DNA of 64,000 nt from Chitinophagaceae bacterium (GCA_019638475.1 JAHBTR010000002.1:124001-188000); one strand, 5' to 3'. Counted from the first letter of the stretch, positions 56,487-64,000 are shown. The notes: generated from the letters alone by a model not told the origin. A program made the numbers and translations.

Positions 56487-57056
56487 ATGGTGTCTATAGC
56501 TAAAAATGCTTTTTTAAAATATGCTGCAAAGCTATTAATTCTATACTTGGTATTAGATTATGGTACTACTATTTTTATAGGTATTACAGCACCAGGTGGC
56601 TATTATGTAGAATGGTTAGACAAATATTTTAATTATGTAAGTTGGTTAAGAAATTTAATTTTAAGTTGTTCAAAATATTTAATGCACTTATTGGGCTATG
56701 ATACATATTTAGCTTCTCCTATTTTAATAAGAATTAAACATGGTGCTGGTGTGCAATTAGTGTATTCATGTTTGGGTTATGGTGTGTTGAGTTTTTGGAT
56801 TGCCTTTGTTGTAGTTAATCAGGCAAAACTTTCTTTTAAATTAAAATGGTTATTTGGGGGCTTGGCTGTTATTATATTTTCTAATATTTTAAGGGTATGT
56901 ATTTTATTAATTGCTTTACAAAAAAGATTGTACAAGCCTTTCTCTATAGACCATCATACGTTTTATAATATTGTAGCTTATTTAATTGTAATAGCTATGA
57001 TGTTTATATTTTTAAAACAGTTGAAAAAACAACAAGCTACTTTATCATCACCATAA
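56487..57056 (+). CDS. Exosortase/archaeosortase family protein
   Basis: The 189-residue integral membrane protein has about 5-6 hydrophobic segments and the exosortase catalytic triad: Cys95 in VYSCLGYGVLSFW, Arg136 in FSNILRVCILLI and the histidine in SIDHHTFYNIVAYL (156/157). Exosortases are membrane cysteine transpeptidase-like enzymes that process proteins bearing a C-terminal PEP-CTERM-type tripartite tail. A candidate tail protein is at 34813-35223. It is near smpB by 40 bases, a short single gene closed by the yebC terminator region. Confidence 0.9.
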   Translation: MVSIAKNAFLKYAAKLLILYLVLDYGTTIFIGITAPGGYYVEWLDKYFNYVSWLRNLILSCSKYLMHLLGYDTYLASPILIRIKHGAGVQLVYSCLGYGVLSFWIAFVVVNQAKLSFKLKWLFGGLAVIIFSNILRVCILLIALQKRLYKPFSIDHHTFYNIVAYLIVIAMMFIFLKQLKKQQATLSSP

Positions 57057-57089
57057 AAAAAGAGTAAACATTGTATGCTTACTCTTTGT
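57055..57089 (-). terminator. Terminator of the YebC gene
   Basis: AAAGAGTAA and TTACTCTTT are perfect arms (57059-57067, 57079-57087). The minus strand continues with TTTTATGG, a T run that suits termination of yebC. Confidence 0.88.
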
Positions 57090-57111
57090 GCTATTATAGC
57101 AAATATTTGTT

Positions 57112-57834
57112 TTAACCCATATTGTGAAATACTTTACTTACATCATCATCTTGTTCTAATCGTTCTATAAGTTTACTTATATCTTCTGCTTGAGCATCAG
57201 TTACAGGAACTGTTGTAGTGGGTATCCATTCTAATTCAGCACTAATAGGGGTAATATTTTTTTCTTCTAATGCTTTTTGCAAGTGCCCAAAATCTGTAAA
57301 AGCACAACGCATTACTAAAATTGCATTATCATTATCATCTGTACTTTCTCCTACTTCTTCTAAACCATGGTCTATTAATTCTAATTCTAAGTCATCTATG
57401 TTTAAGCCTTCTGGTTTTAATTTGAATACACCCATTTTTTTAAATTGAAAACTTACACTACCATTATTTCCTAAGTTTCCACCACCTTTATTGAAATGGC
57501 TTTTTACATTGGCTACTGTTCTTACATGATTATCTGTTGCAGTTTCTACCAAGATAGCTACACCATGTGGTGCATATCCTTCATATAAAATTTCTTCATA
57601 GTTATCCATTTCTTTGCCCATTGCTCTTTTAATAGCAGCTTCTACTCTGTCTTTGGGCATGTTTACACTTTTAGCATTTTGCATACATCTGCGTAAAGCA
57701 GGATTAGTATTAGGGTCAGAACCACCAGCTTTTACTGCTATGGCTATTTCTTTTCCTATACGTGTAAACTGTTTAGCCATTCTGTCCCAACGGGCAAACA
57801 TGGTTGCTTTTCTTACTTCAAAAATTCTTCCCAT
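57112..57834 (-). CDS. YebC/PmpR-family transcriptional regulator
   Basis: The 240-residue protein begins [20 protein letters not shown] and has the three-domain YebC pattern with [40 protein letters not shown] and [30 protein letters not shown]. It is a widespread DNA-binding or translation-associated regulator (TACO1/YebC group). The N-terminal [15 protein letters not shown] is the variant typical of Bacteroidota rather than the GHSKWANIKH of other phyla. Confidence 0.93.
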   Translation of the reverse strand: MGRIFEVRKATMFARWDRMAKQFTRIGKEIAIAVKAGGSDPNTNPALRRCMQNAKSVNMPKDRVEAAIKRAMGKEMDNYEEILYEGYAPHGVAILVETATDNHVRTVANVKSHFNKGGGNLGNNGSVSFQFKKMGVFKLKPEGLNIDDLELELIDHGLEEVGESTDDNDNAILVMRCAFTDFGHLQKALEEKNITPISAELEWIPTTTVPVTDAQAEDISKLIERLEQDDDVSKVFHNMG

Positions 57835-57869
57835 ATAATCTATATCTATTTAATTTTTAATTGTAATCA

Positions 57870-57945
57870 TACATCACTCAATATACAATATACAATATTC
57901 AATATTCAACACACATCATTCAACATTTAACATTCACCATTATCC
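57870..57945. repeat. Intergenic simple repeat, ATTCAACATT type
   Basis: ATACATCACTCAATATACAA, ATATTCAATATTCAACACAC and ATTCAACATTTAACATTCAC words fill the gap between yebC and the TPM gene. It is the complement-sense version of the repeats near 30.5 and 55.9 kb. Confidence 0.5.
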
Positions 57946-57948
57946 CCT

Positions 57949-58725
57949 CTACCATCCTCCACTGGCACCACCACCACCACTACTTCCTCCTCCAAAGCCA
58001 CCAAAGCCTCCTCCTCCAAAACCTCCACCACCACCACTCCAGCCACTACCACCACTACTTCCTCTATTTAATAGAGATAACCAAAATAAATTAGATGCAA
58101 TATCATTTGTTCCACGTCTATTCATCATATTTCCACCACCACCTTTACTATTGCCTACAATCATTAATACTACCAATAAAATAATGATGAATAATAAAAT
58201 TTGCCCACCACTTACTTCATCATTTTTATTAGCTTTTTTTACTTTATACTCACCTATGGCAGCTTTGCTTAAATCATCTACAGCTTTTGTAATACCAGAT
58301 AAATAATTGCCTTGTTTAAATGCAGGTGTTAAATCATTTTTAATAATGTCATTTGCTATTACATCTGGTATAGCACCTTCTAATCCATAGCCTACTTCTA
58401 TTCTTATTTTTTTGTCTTCAACTGCTATGAGTAGTAATATACCATTGTTGTTTTCTTTGCCACCAATTCCCCATTCTCTAAAAGTGTTTACAGCTACATC
58501 TTCTATTATTTCTCCATTTAATGATTGAACAGTTAATACTACAATTTGATTACTGGTGCTATCATCTAAGGCTACTAATTTTTTTTCTAATTCATCTGCA
58601 TCAAGTTTGTTCAGTAGTCCAGCATTATCATTTACTAACCTTGGTGGGTTAGGTTTTGGAATACTTTTTTGTGCTGTTGCAAACAGGGTGGAAAATGCAA
58701 GTAATATGGAAAAAATATATTTCAT
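57949..58725 (-). CDS. TPM-domain (YgcG-like) protein with glycine-rich C-terminus
   Basis: The 258-residue protein has a signal peptide (IFSILLAFSTLFATAQ), a TPM domain (LVNDNAGLLNKLDADELEKK, VAVNTFREWGIGGKENNNGI, IRIEVGYGLEGAIPDVIAND), a membrane segment (QILLFIIILLVVLMIVG) and a long Gly/Ser-rich tail of GGGGFGGGGFGGFGGG-type runs. It is the second half of the lemA-TPM-TPM operon; TPM proteins are periplasmic, and acid phosphatase activity is reported for plant members. Function here unknown. Confidence 0.9.
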   Translation of the reverse strand: MKYIFSILLAFSTLFATAQKSIPKPNPPRLVNDNAGLLNKLDADELEKKLVALDDSTSNQIVVLTVQSLNGEIIEDVAVNTFREWGIGGKENNNGILLLIAVEDKKIRIEVGYGLEGAIPDVIANDIIKNDLTPAFKQGNYLSGITKAVDDLSKAAIGEYKVKKANKNDEVSGGQILLFIIILLVVLMIVGNSKGGGGNMMNRRGTNDIASNLFWLSLLNRGSSGGSGWSGGGGGFGGGGFGGFGGGSSGGGGASGGW

Positions 58726-58768
58726 GAATTGTGTTCAATACCAAATAGTCAATTATTTAAGCAGATAT

Positions 58769-59230
58769 TTATCTGCCAAAAACAATATCGTCTGGTAGTT
58801 CATTTATATCTGTATGCTTATTATAAGGAAAATGCTGTTTAAGGGCATCGCCAATTTGTTTAGCTACTTCAGCAATGCCCTCAGCATAATTTTGTTTGTT
58901 GAAAAATTGTAATATCAGTTTTACTTCTTTGTTCCAAAAATCAGTACCTACTTTTTCATGAATACCTTTATCGCCATAAATAGCCAGTTGTTTGTCTTTG
59001 AGTGCTACATATATTAATACAGCATTTCTTTGCTCGGTATTAAACATATTTAATTGCTCAAAAATGTTTTCTGCTCTATCTGTAGCATTTACATAACTGC
59101 AATGGTTTTCTATATAAACCCTCAATTCTCCACTGGTATTCAGTTCTGCTTGTTGAATAGCAGCAACAATTATTTTCTTTTCTTCATCAGAAAAAAAATC
59201 GGCAGGTTTTTTTTTGAAAAAGTTCAACAT
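58769..59230 (-). CDS. TPM-domain protein, soluble
   Basis: The 153-residue protein lacks a signal peptide and reads FSDEEKKIIVAAIQQAELNT, SGELRVYIENHCSYVNATDR and AVLIYVALKDKQLAIYGDKG, a single TPM domain with the IYGDKGIH motif. It starts 9 bases after the lemA stop and is followed 43 bases on by the larger TPM gene. The three-gene order is a conserved set in many bacteria. Confidence 0.88.
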   Translation of the reverse strand: MLNFFKKKPADFFSDEEKKIIVAAIQQAELNTSGELRVYIENHCSYVNATDRAENIFEQLNMFNTEQRNAVLIYVALKDKQLAIYGDKGIHEKVGTDFWNKEVKLILQFFNKQNYAEGIAEVAKQIGDALKQHFPYNKHTDINELPDDIVFGR

Positions 59231-59239
59231 GTATTATTA

Positions 59240-59833
59240 TTACTTAATGTTGAAATTAATATCTGGGGCTTTTTCAGTACCAGGGTCTGCTTTATAAAAC
59301 TCTTTTGATTTAAAGCCAAAGATTGAGGCAAAAATATTGTTTGGAAATGTTCTTACCCTTAAATTGTAAGTTTCTACAGATTTGTTATAATCTTGACGAG
59401 CAACATTAATTCTGTTTTCAGTTCCTTCTATTTGTGCTTGAAAATCTTGAAAGGCTTTGGTTGTTTTTAAATCAGGGTAGGCTTCTGCAATAGCCATTAA
59501 TCTACCAAAAGCACTTTGTAATTGCCCTTGTGCTGCCTGATATTTTGCCAAAGATTCAGGGTCATTAATATCTACTTTAACCTGAGTAGCTGCTGCACGG
59601 GCATCAATTACTTCTTTTAAAGTAGTTTTTTCAAAGTTGGCAGAACTTTCAATGGTTTTAATAACACTGTTATACAAATCTGTACGGCGTTGATAATTGG
59701 TTTCTACATTACCCCAAACTTTCTGAACATTTACTTCTGCTGTAATAAGTCCATTATATTTAGAGCAACCACAACCTCCTAAAAATAGGATAAATGCACC
59801 AATAATAATGAGTGTAAGGTTTTTTGTTTTCAT
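59240..59833 (-). CDS. LemA family lipoprotein
   Basis: The 197-residue protein has a lipobox-like signal (IIGAFILFLGGCGCSKY), then the LemA helical core: ISLVQKVWGNVETNYQRRTD region (VQKVWGNVETNYQRRTDLYN), AIAEAYPDLKTTKAFQDFQ and IEGTENRINVARQDYNKSVE, closing at RTFPNNIFASIFGFK. LemA proteins form coiled-coil helical bundles in the envelope. It heads the lemA-TPM-TPM operon. Confidence 0.93.
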   Translation of the reverse strand: MKTKNLTLIIIGAFILFLGGCGCSKYNGLITAEVNVQKVWGNVETNYQRRTDLYNSVIKTIESSANFEKTTLKEVIDARAAATQVKVDINDPESLAKYQAAQGQLQSAFGRLMAIAEAYPDLKTTKAFQDFQAQIEGTENRINVARQDYNKSVETYNLRVRTFPNNIFASIFGFKSKEFYKADPGTEKAPDINFNIK

Positions 59834-59976
59834 TTTTTATAGTTTAATTTTTACAAAAATGCAGTTTACATTTTTAATACAATGATAAAATCTATTATTT
59901 TCAATAAAATTTTGCAGCCAAGATAAATTTATTTTTTTAAAAATGAAGTAGTATTTATTTGTGCAATAAAAAATTT

Positions 59977-60007
59977 TTGGTTACGAATATTTGTGCTTCT
60001 ATATTTG
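59977..60007 (+). promoter_or_regulatory. Full Bacteroidota-type promoter of tRNA-Glu
   Basis: TTG at 59977-59979 and TATATTTG at 60000-60007 are separated by 20 bases, within the accepted 17-23. This is the clearest complete -33/-7 promoter of the window and would start transcription near 60013, 16 bases before the tRNA. Confidence 0.7.
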
Positions 60008-60028
60008 CACCCCAATTTGAAAGAGATT

Positions 60029-60100
60029 GGCCCGTTCGTCTATCGGCTAGGACATCTCCCTTTCACGGAGGAAAGAGGGGTTCGATTCCCCTACGGGCTA
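60029..60100 (+). tRNA. tRNA-Glu (anticodon TTC)
   Basis: The acceptor arms GGCCCGT and ACGGGCT pair (first pair G-T), the anticodon stem-loop is TCTCC-CTTTCAC-GGAGG with anticodon TTC, and the T arm is AGGGG-TTCGATT-CCCCT. The CCA end is not encoded (ACAC follows the acceptor). The single gene is followed by a strong terminator. Confidence 0.97.
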
Positions 60101-60109
60101 CACCCTTTT

Positions 60110-60141
60110 AAGGACAAATTTTTAAAAGTTTGTCCTTTTTT
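60110..60141 (+). terminator. Terminator of tRNA-Glu
   Basis: AAGGACAAA and TTTGTCCTT are perfect arms with a TTTTTAAAAG loop, followed by TTTTTT. Confidence 0.92.
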
Positions 60142-60301
60142 ATTGCCTGAATAAAAAATAATTTATTGTATTTAACTTCAAGAGAATATTATTAATACCG
60201 AAGTGAAGTGAATTTCAGTTCAAACTTTATTTGGTTGGCGTAAAATGTTACCTAATAAAAATTAATCATAAATTTGGTGTTTGATTTAAAGTGAAAATTA
60301 T

Positions 60302-60982
60302 ATGTTGTCTTGGAATGAAATATTAATACGGTTATCATTGGCTTGTTTGTTTGGTGCTTTAATAGGTTTAGAAAGAGAAAGAAAAAACTGGGCAGCAGGT
60401 TTAAGAACACACATGATGGTTTGTGTAGGTTCTTGTTTAATAATGATGGTTTCTGCCTTTGGTTTTAGTGATATATTAGGCACAGACAATGTAACATTAG
60501 ACCCTTCAAGAATTGCTGCACAAGTGGTAAGTGGTATAGGTTTTATTGGGGCAGGTGCTATTTTGTTTCAGAAACAAGGAGGCACTATAAGAGGTATAAC
60601 TACTGCTGCAGGTTTATGGACTGTTGCAGCAATAGGACTTGCAACAGGTGGAGGAATGTATTTTGCTGCTGGTAGTACTACTATTATTGCTATTATTATT
60701 CTTTGGGCTTTGCAACCTTTGGAATATGCTTTTTTAAAAAAGTATAAACAACATACTATAAAAATTGTTACAAGTATTGATGTTAGTAATAAAGATTTGT
60801 TTAGCAAAATTTTTAATCAATCTGATATAAAAGTACAAAACCTTACATTCAATAGAGTAGATGATACACTTGTTTTTCAATTAGTCATTGAAAATAATAT
60901 TAGTGAAGGGCAAATTGCATCTTTTGTACAAGTATTAAAAAATGAAAATTTGGTAAAAGAAGTTTCTATAGTAACTCAGTAA
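60302..60982 (+). CDS. MgtC/SapB family protein
   Basis: The 226-residue membrane protein has the MgtC N-terminal pattern LIGLERERKNWAAGLRTHMM, VCVGSCLIMMVSAFGF, AAQVVSGIGFIGAGAILFQK and GGTIRGITTAAGLWTVAAIG across about five helices, then a soluble ACT-like domain (from HTIKIVTSIDVSNKDLF). MgtC proteins affect Mg2+ homeostasis and membrane potential, sometimes by binding ATP synthase. It is convergent with the iron-sulfur gene. Confidence 0.92.
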   Translation: MLSWNEILIRLSLACLFGALIGLERERKNWAAGLRTHMMVCVGSCLIMMVSAFGFSDILGTDNVTLDPSRIAAQVVSGIGFIGAGAILFQKQGGTIRGITTAAGLWTVAAIGLATGGGMYFAAGSTTIIAIIILWALQPLEYAFLKKYKQHTIKIVTSIDVSNKDLFSKIFNQSDIKVQNLTFNRVDDTLVFQLVIENNISEGQIASFVQVLKNENLVKEVSIVTQ

Positions 60983-60989
60983 AAAATAA

Positions 60990-62309
60990 TTACATTTCTG
61001 TAGCCCATTTATCTCTTTCATCTGGCGAAAATTTCCAAGGGGCAAAATTATTTTCTATATTACTAAACATACTGTTCCATTCTTGTGGTGCTTTACTATC
61101 TTCCATAATTAGGCTTCTTCTTAATTCTATAATAATTTCTAAAGGAGATATGCTTACAGGACATTCTTCTACACAAGCATTGCAAGTAGTACAAGCTCTT
61201 AACTCTTCTTCAGAAATATAGTTGTATAATAATGTTTTACCATCATCTACAAAGTTTTTATTTAGGTTAATATTTTTACCAACTTCTTCTAATCTGTCTC
61301 TTGTTTTCATCATAATAGCTCTGGGGCTTAACAGTTTTCCTGTTATATTAGCAGGACAAGCAGCAGTACAACGCCCACACTCTGTGCAGCTATAAGCATC
61401 TAATAAGTTTCGCCAACTTAAATCAAAAATATCTTTTGCTCCAAAACGTTCAGGAGGTGCAGCATCTGTAGGAGCTAATTCAGGCTGCATGGCATACAAA
61501 ACTTCATTTTGTACACTGGGCATATTTTTTATTTCTCCTTTGGGTTCTAATCTTGCATAATAAGCATTTGGAAAAGCCAATAAAATATGTAAGTGCTTAC
61601 TATAGGGCAAATAATTTAAGAAAGCAAAAATGCCTATAATATGCAACCACCAACAGGTTCTTTCAATAGCAATTAAAGTAGTTACTGAAAATTGATTAAA
61701 TATGGGATGCAGTAAAGAAGAAAAAATAAAATTTCCTGTTGCTGCTTCTGTATAATGAGCACTTCCTTTTTGTTGTAATAAAGTATCGGTGGCATTCATA
61801 CTTAAAAACAAACTCATTAAAATTATTTCTGTAAATAAAATATAATTGGCATCGTTAAAAGCCCATCCTTTCAAATCTTTATTAGCAAAGCGTTTTATTT
61901 TAATAATATTTCTTCTGATAAGAAAAATGGCACAAGCCATTATTACCAAAACTGCCAATATTTCAAAGCTATTGATAAGAAATTTGTATAATTTTAATGG
62001 TAAAAATTTGGTGAATAATCTATGTGTGCCTAAAATACCATCTAATACTATTTCAAGCATTTCTATATTAATAATAACAAAACCCACATATACTAAAAGG
62101 TGTAAAAAAGCTACTAAAGGATTTCTGAACATTTTCTTTTGTCCAAAAGCCAATAGCAACATATTTTTAATACGCTGTTGTTTATTATCTGTAAAGTCTT
62201 CTTCTTTTCCTAATAAAATATTGCGGCGTATGCTAAGTATATTTTTACTAAATAAAAAAATAGCAGCAGCAGATAAAATTAAAAATAAAATTTGTGGTAT
62301 ATATTGCAT
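60990..62309 (-). CDS. Iron-sulfur-binding membrane oxidoreductase, HdrE/HdrC-like fusion
   Basis: The 439-residue protein has an N-terminal membrane domain of about five helices (IPQILFLILSAAAIFLF start) resembling the cytochrome b-type gamma subunit of nitrate/heterodisulfide reductases, and two C-terminal 4Fe-4S clusters: CTECGRCTAACPANITG and CTTCNACVEECPVSISPLEI. Such fusions pass electrons between quinones and a soluble Cys-rich-domain (HdrB-like) partner. No HdrB-like gene lies downstream here (MgtC follows on the other strand), unlike the arrangement I would expect. A TATCTTTG -7 box is at 62334-62341. Confidence 0.88.
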   Translation of the reverse strand: MQYIPQILFLILSAAAIFLFSKNILSIRRNILLGKEEDFTDNKQQRIKNMLLLAFGQKKMFRNPLVAFLHLLVYVGFVIINIEMLEIVLDGILGTHRLFTKFLPLKLYKFLINSFEILAVLVIMACAIFLIRRNIIKIKRFANKDLKGWAFNDANYILFTEIILMSLFLSMNATDTLLQQKGSAHYTEAATGNFIFSSLLHPIFNQFSVTTLIAIERTCWWLHIIGIFAFLNYLPYSKHLHILLAFPNAYYARLEPKGEIKNMPSVQNEVLYAMQPELAPTDAAPPERFGAKDIFDLSWRNLLDAYSCTECGRCTAACPANITGKLLSPRAIMMKTRDRLEEVGKNINLNKNFVDDGKTLLYNYISEEELRACTTCNACVEECPVSISPLEIIIELRRSLIMEDSKAPQEWNSMFSNIENNFAPWKFSPDERDKWATEM

Positions 62310-62333
62310 AGAAATTAATTAGTTTAGGCTGTT

Positions 62334-62341
62334 CAAAGATA
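62334..62341 (-). promoter_or_regulatory. -7 promoter box of the iron-sulfur gene (TATCTTTG)
   Basis: The minus strand reads TATCTTTG 24 bases upstream of the ATG at 62309. Confidence 0.45.
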
Positions 62342-62410
62342 AGTTGTTCATTCATAAATTTTGCACCCATATTATCCTGCTCTGTTTACAAAAACTTTAC
62401 TGAAATGAAA

Positions 62411-62440
62411 TAAATTTGCATATTTACCAATTTTTGGTAA
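62411..62440 (+). promoter_or_regulatory. parDE promoter with palindromic operator
   Basis: TAAATTTG at 62411-62418 matches the -7 element. TTACCAA (62424-62430) and TTGGTAA (62434-62440) form a perfect palindrome that covers the expected transcription start, 20 bases before the parD ATG at 62461. It is a plausible autoregulatory ParD site. Confidence 0.6.
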
Positions 62441-62460
62441 TTTCGTAAAAAGCTCAAAAA

Positions 62461-62709
62461 ATGAAAAATACATCAATATCACTTGGCGATTATTTTGACC
62501 AATTTGTTAGTAGCCAAGTTTCTGCAGGACGATACAAGAATGTTAGTGAAGTTATTCGTGCAGGGCTTCGTCTTTTGGAAAATGAAGAAAGTAAAGTTAT
62601 TGCCTTGAAAAGTGCCATTGAACAAGGGTTGAATAGTCCGAGAATTGACAATTTTGACTTTGACAAACATTTAGCTAAACTACAATCTGCAAAAAGAAAA
62701 AATGGCTAA
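62461..62709 (+). CDS. ParD-type antitoxin
   Basis: The 82-residue protein MKNTSISLGDYFDQFVSSQV has the ribbon-helix-helix fold of ParD (SAGRYKNVSEVIRAGLRLLE) and a C-terminal toxin-binding region (LNSPRIDNFDFDKHLAKLQS). It overlaps the parE start by 8 bases. A palindromic operator lies just upstream. Confidence 0.92.
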   Translation: MKNTSISLGDYFDQFVSSQVSAGRYKNVSEVIRAGLRLLENEESKVIALKSAIEQGLNSPRIDNFDFDKHLAKLQSAKRKNG

Positions 62710-63001
62710 AGTTATATTAAGACAAGAAGCTATAAACGACTTAACTGATATTTGGAACTACACAATGCAAGAATGGTCGGAAAATCAAGCAAACAAGTAT
62801 TATGAAGTAATTAAATCTGCTTGTAATGAAATAGGTAAAAATCCAAGTATCGGAAGAAATTATGTTGAAATAAGTAAGTATTTATTAGGTCTGAAATCGG
62901 GAAAGCATATTATATTCTATCATCCAATTTCAGAAAATGAGGTAGAAATAATTAGAATACTTCACGAACGTATGGATTTAAAAAACAGACTGAATAAATA
63001 A
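62702..63001 (+). CDS. ParE-type toxin
   Basis: The 99-residue protein has the ParE pattern: VILRQEAINDLTDIWNYTMQ, NKYYEVIKSACNEIGKNPSI and GLKSGKHIIFYHPISENEVE, ending in the family-typical IIRILHERMDLKNRLNK. ParE proteins poison DNA gyrase; that target is by family. The overlap with parD indicates coupled translation. Confidence 0.92.
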   Translation: MAKVILRQEAINDLTDIWNYTMQEWSENQANKYYEVIKSACNEIGKNPSIGRNYVEISKYLLGLKSGKHIIFYHPISENEVEIIRILHERMDLKNRLNK

Positions 63002-63179
63002 AAACCTTCTGAAATAAGTAATACTAACTTGATTTTAGTTAATAAAAAAATAGAATAGAGAGGATTTGTATAAATAAATTTTTTATGGACAGTCATATTT
63101 GTATTTAGCTTTTGATAAATCAGATGCAGTAAAACAACAAAAAGCATTTACTTTTACTTTTTGGAAGAAAATACATGCT

Positions 63180-63680
63180 ATGCCACACAAAAAATTTATT
63201 TTAACCAAAGCAGCAGCAGCCTTAAAATTACAAAGATTGGCTTTGGAAGTAGCGGAACAATTAAATGATAATACAACTGAACTGATTATTATTGGCATTA
63301 AAAACAGTGGTATTACTATTGCAGAGAAAATAGCTATGCTACTAAAAGAGCATATTCAGCAACCTATACATGTGATAGCAGTAACGCTTAACAAAGCAAA
63401 TCCTAATGAGGTTACACTATCTGAATCAATCAATTTTGACCATAAAAATATTTTGATTTGTGATGATGTTTCTAACAGTGGTAAAACATTATTGTATGCT
63501 TTAAAACCATTATTACACTTTCATCCTAAAAGTATTCAAACACTTGTATTGGTAGAAAGAATGCACAAACAATTTCCTATCAATCCCGACTATGTAGGAC
63601 TAAGTTTAGCTACAACATTGCAAGAAAATATTATAGTAGAAATAGATAACAATGAAGTAGTAGGTGCTTATATTGAATAA
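63180..63680 (+). CDS. Phosphoribosyltransferase, PyrR-like
   Basis: From ATG 63180 the 166-residue protein carries the PRPP-binding motif NILICDDVSNSGKTLLYAL and the PyrR-like segments TELIIIGIKNSGITIAEKIA, SIQTLVLVERMHKQFPINPD and YVGLSLATTLQENIIVEI. PyrR homologues regulate pyrimidine genes and can have uracil phosphoribosyltransferase activity, but the subgroup in Bacteroidota is uncertain. An upstream extension to 63099 is unlikely. Confidence 0.85.
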   Translation: MPHKKFILTKAAAALKLQRLALEVAEQLNDNTTELIIIGIKNSGITIAEKIAMLLKEHIQQPIHVIAVTLNKANPNEVTLSESINFDHKNILICDDVSNSGKTLLYALKPLLHFHPKSIQTLVLVERMHKQFPINPDYVGLSLATTLQENIIVEIDNNEVVGAYIE

Positions 63681-63692
63681 TACCAATAGCTT

Positions 63693-64000
63693 TTACCATT
63701 GAAAACTCACCTTCAAATCAATATCTGGGTGAAGGCTTTTTTCTACAGGACAACTTCTTGCTATACGCATTAATTGTTCTTTTTGCTCTTGAGTAGCTAT
63801 AAAATTTTCTGTAAAAATTAATTCGGCTACTATTCCTACAATTCTTCTTGGGGCATCACTACTCATTATTTTGGTAACATTAATTTTTGTTCCATTAAAA
63901 TTCAAGTTCATGTCAGCAGCTTTAATAGCCATTGTAGTAATCATGCAACTGGCATAGCTTGTAGCCATTAAATCTGTAGGGCTAAACCGTTGTCCTTTAC
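63693..64000 (-). CDS. OsmC family peroxide reductase, 5' truncated by window edge
   Basis: The minus-strand frame is open to the right edge. Visible residues include KGQRFSPTDLMATSYASCM with the first catalytic Cys, and the second Cys in RIARSCPVEKSLHPDIDLKV, the two reactive cysteines of OsmC/Ohr proteins. These enzymes reduce organic hydroperoxides. The N-terminal part and start codon lie beyond 64000, so a methionine at 63968 is not the true start. Confidence 0.9.
   Translation of the reverse strand, partial: KGQRFSPTDLMATSYASCMITTMAIKAADMNLNFNGTKINVTKIMSSDAPRRIVGIVAELIFTENFIATQEQKEQLMRIARSCPVEKSLHPDIDLKVSFQW

Noticed and set aside
60029..60100. tRNA-Glu as an integration site for a mobile island
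   Set aside because: No integrase gene or repeated 3' tRNA end was found nearby; the flanks hold ordinary genes and a terminator.

Overview
The window is a low-GC chromosomal segment from a member of the Bacteroidota, most likely a Chitinophagales/Chitinophagaceae-type bacterium. The grounds are: TonB-dependent outer-membrane receptors, a giant cell-surface protein with a type IX secretion (T9SS) type A sorting domain, families largely confined to this phylum (GLPGLI, DUF2911, DUF4836, DUF4954, DUF5689), split atpD-atpC genes, very short or absent Shine-Dalgarno sequences, and repeated TAnnTTTG promoter -7 boxes. No rRNA, CRISPR array, prophage or intact transposase was seen.

Layout. 1-1720: 3' part of an SF1 helicase with a C-terminal nuclease-like domain, cut by the window edge. 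1.8-11.6 kb: an outer-membrane barrel receptor, an SPFH protein with a previously untracked 59-residue Arc-type partner, a 150-bp MITE-like element, holA, a hibernation factor, a TonB receptor and a twice-frameshifted GLPGLI pseudogene. 11.7-15.7 kb: a small accessory zone with a RelE/ParE-type toxin-antitoxin (TA) pair, atpD-atpC and a HepT-MntA pair. 16-22.7 kb: housekeeping genes (dnaN, yajQ, gcvH, a Na+/H+ antiporter, cyclophilin). 22.9-28.2 kb: a TonB receptor plus DUF5689 lipoprotein pair and a decayed PIN-domain TA locus. 28.2-34.8 kb: lgt-glmS-DUF4954 and a 3-hydroxyacyl-CoA dehydrogenase.

34.8-43.2 kb holds a 2623-residue T9SS adhesin followed by a small secreted protein with a PID-CTERM-like tail. 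43.5-53.4 kb has envelope proteins (L,D-transpeptidase, glucosaminidase, DUF2911, DUF4836), tyrS, thioredoxin and an ECF sigma factor with a putative membrane anti-sigma partner. 53.5-59.8 kb carries glutaryl-CoA dehydrogenase, a glycosyltransferase, smpB, an exosortase, a YebC regulator and a lemA-TPM-TPM operon. 60-64 kb has tRNA-Glu, MgtC, an iron-sulfur membrane oxidoreductase, ParDE, a PyrR-like phosphoribosyltransferase and a truncated OsmC gene.

Functional links. The exosortase (56.5 kb) and the PID-CTERM-like protein (34.8 kb) are a plausible enzyme/substrate pair, in the same window as a T9SS substrate, so two surface-anchoring routes may be represented. Four TA loci (one degraded) mark the accessory positions. 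All four clear frameshifts fall in accessory genes while every core gene is intact, which argues for real decay rather than sequencing noise. No wholly new multi-gene system is evident; the exosortase/sorting-tail pair, the internally duplicated adhesin, a recurring leaderless promoter layout and the edge-truncated helicase-nuclease are the best leads.
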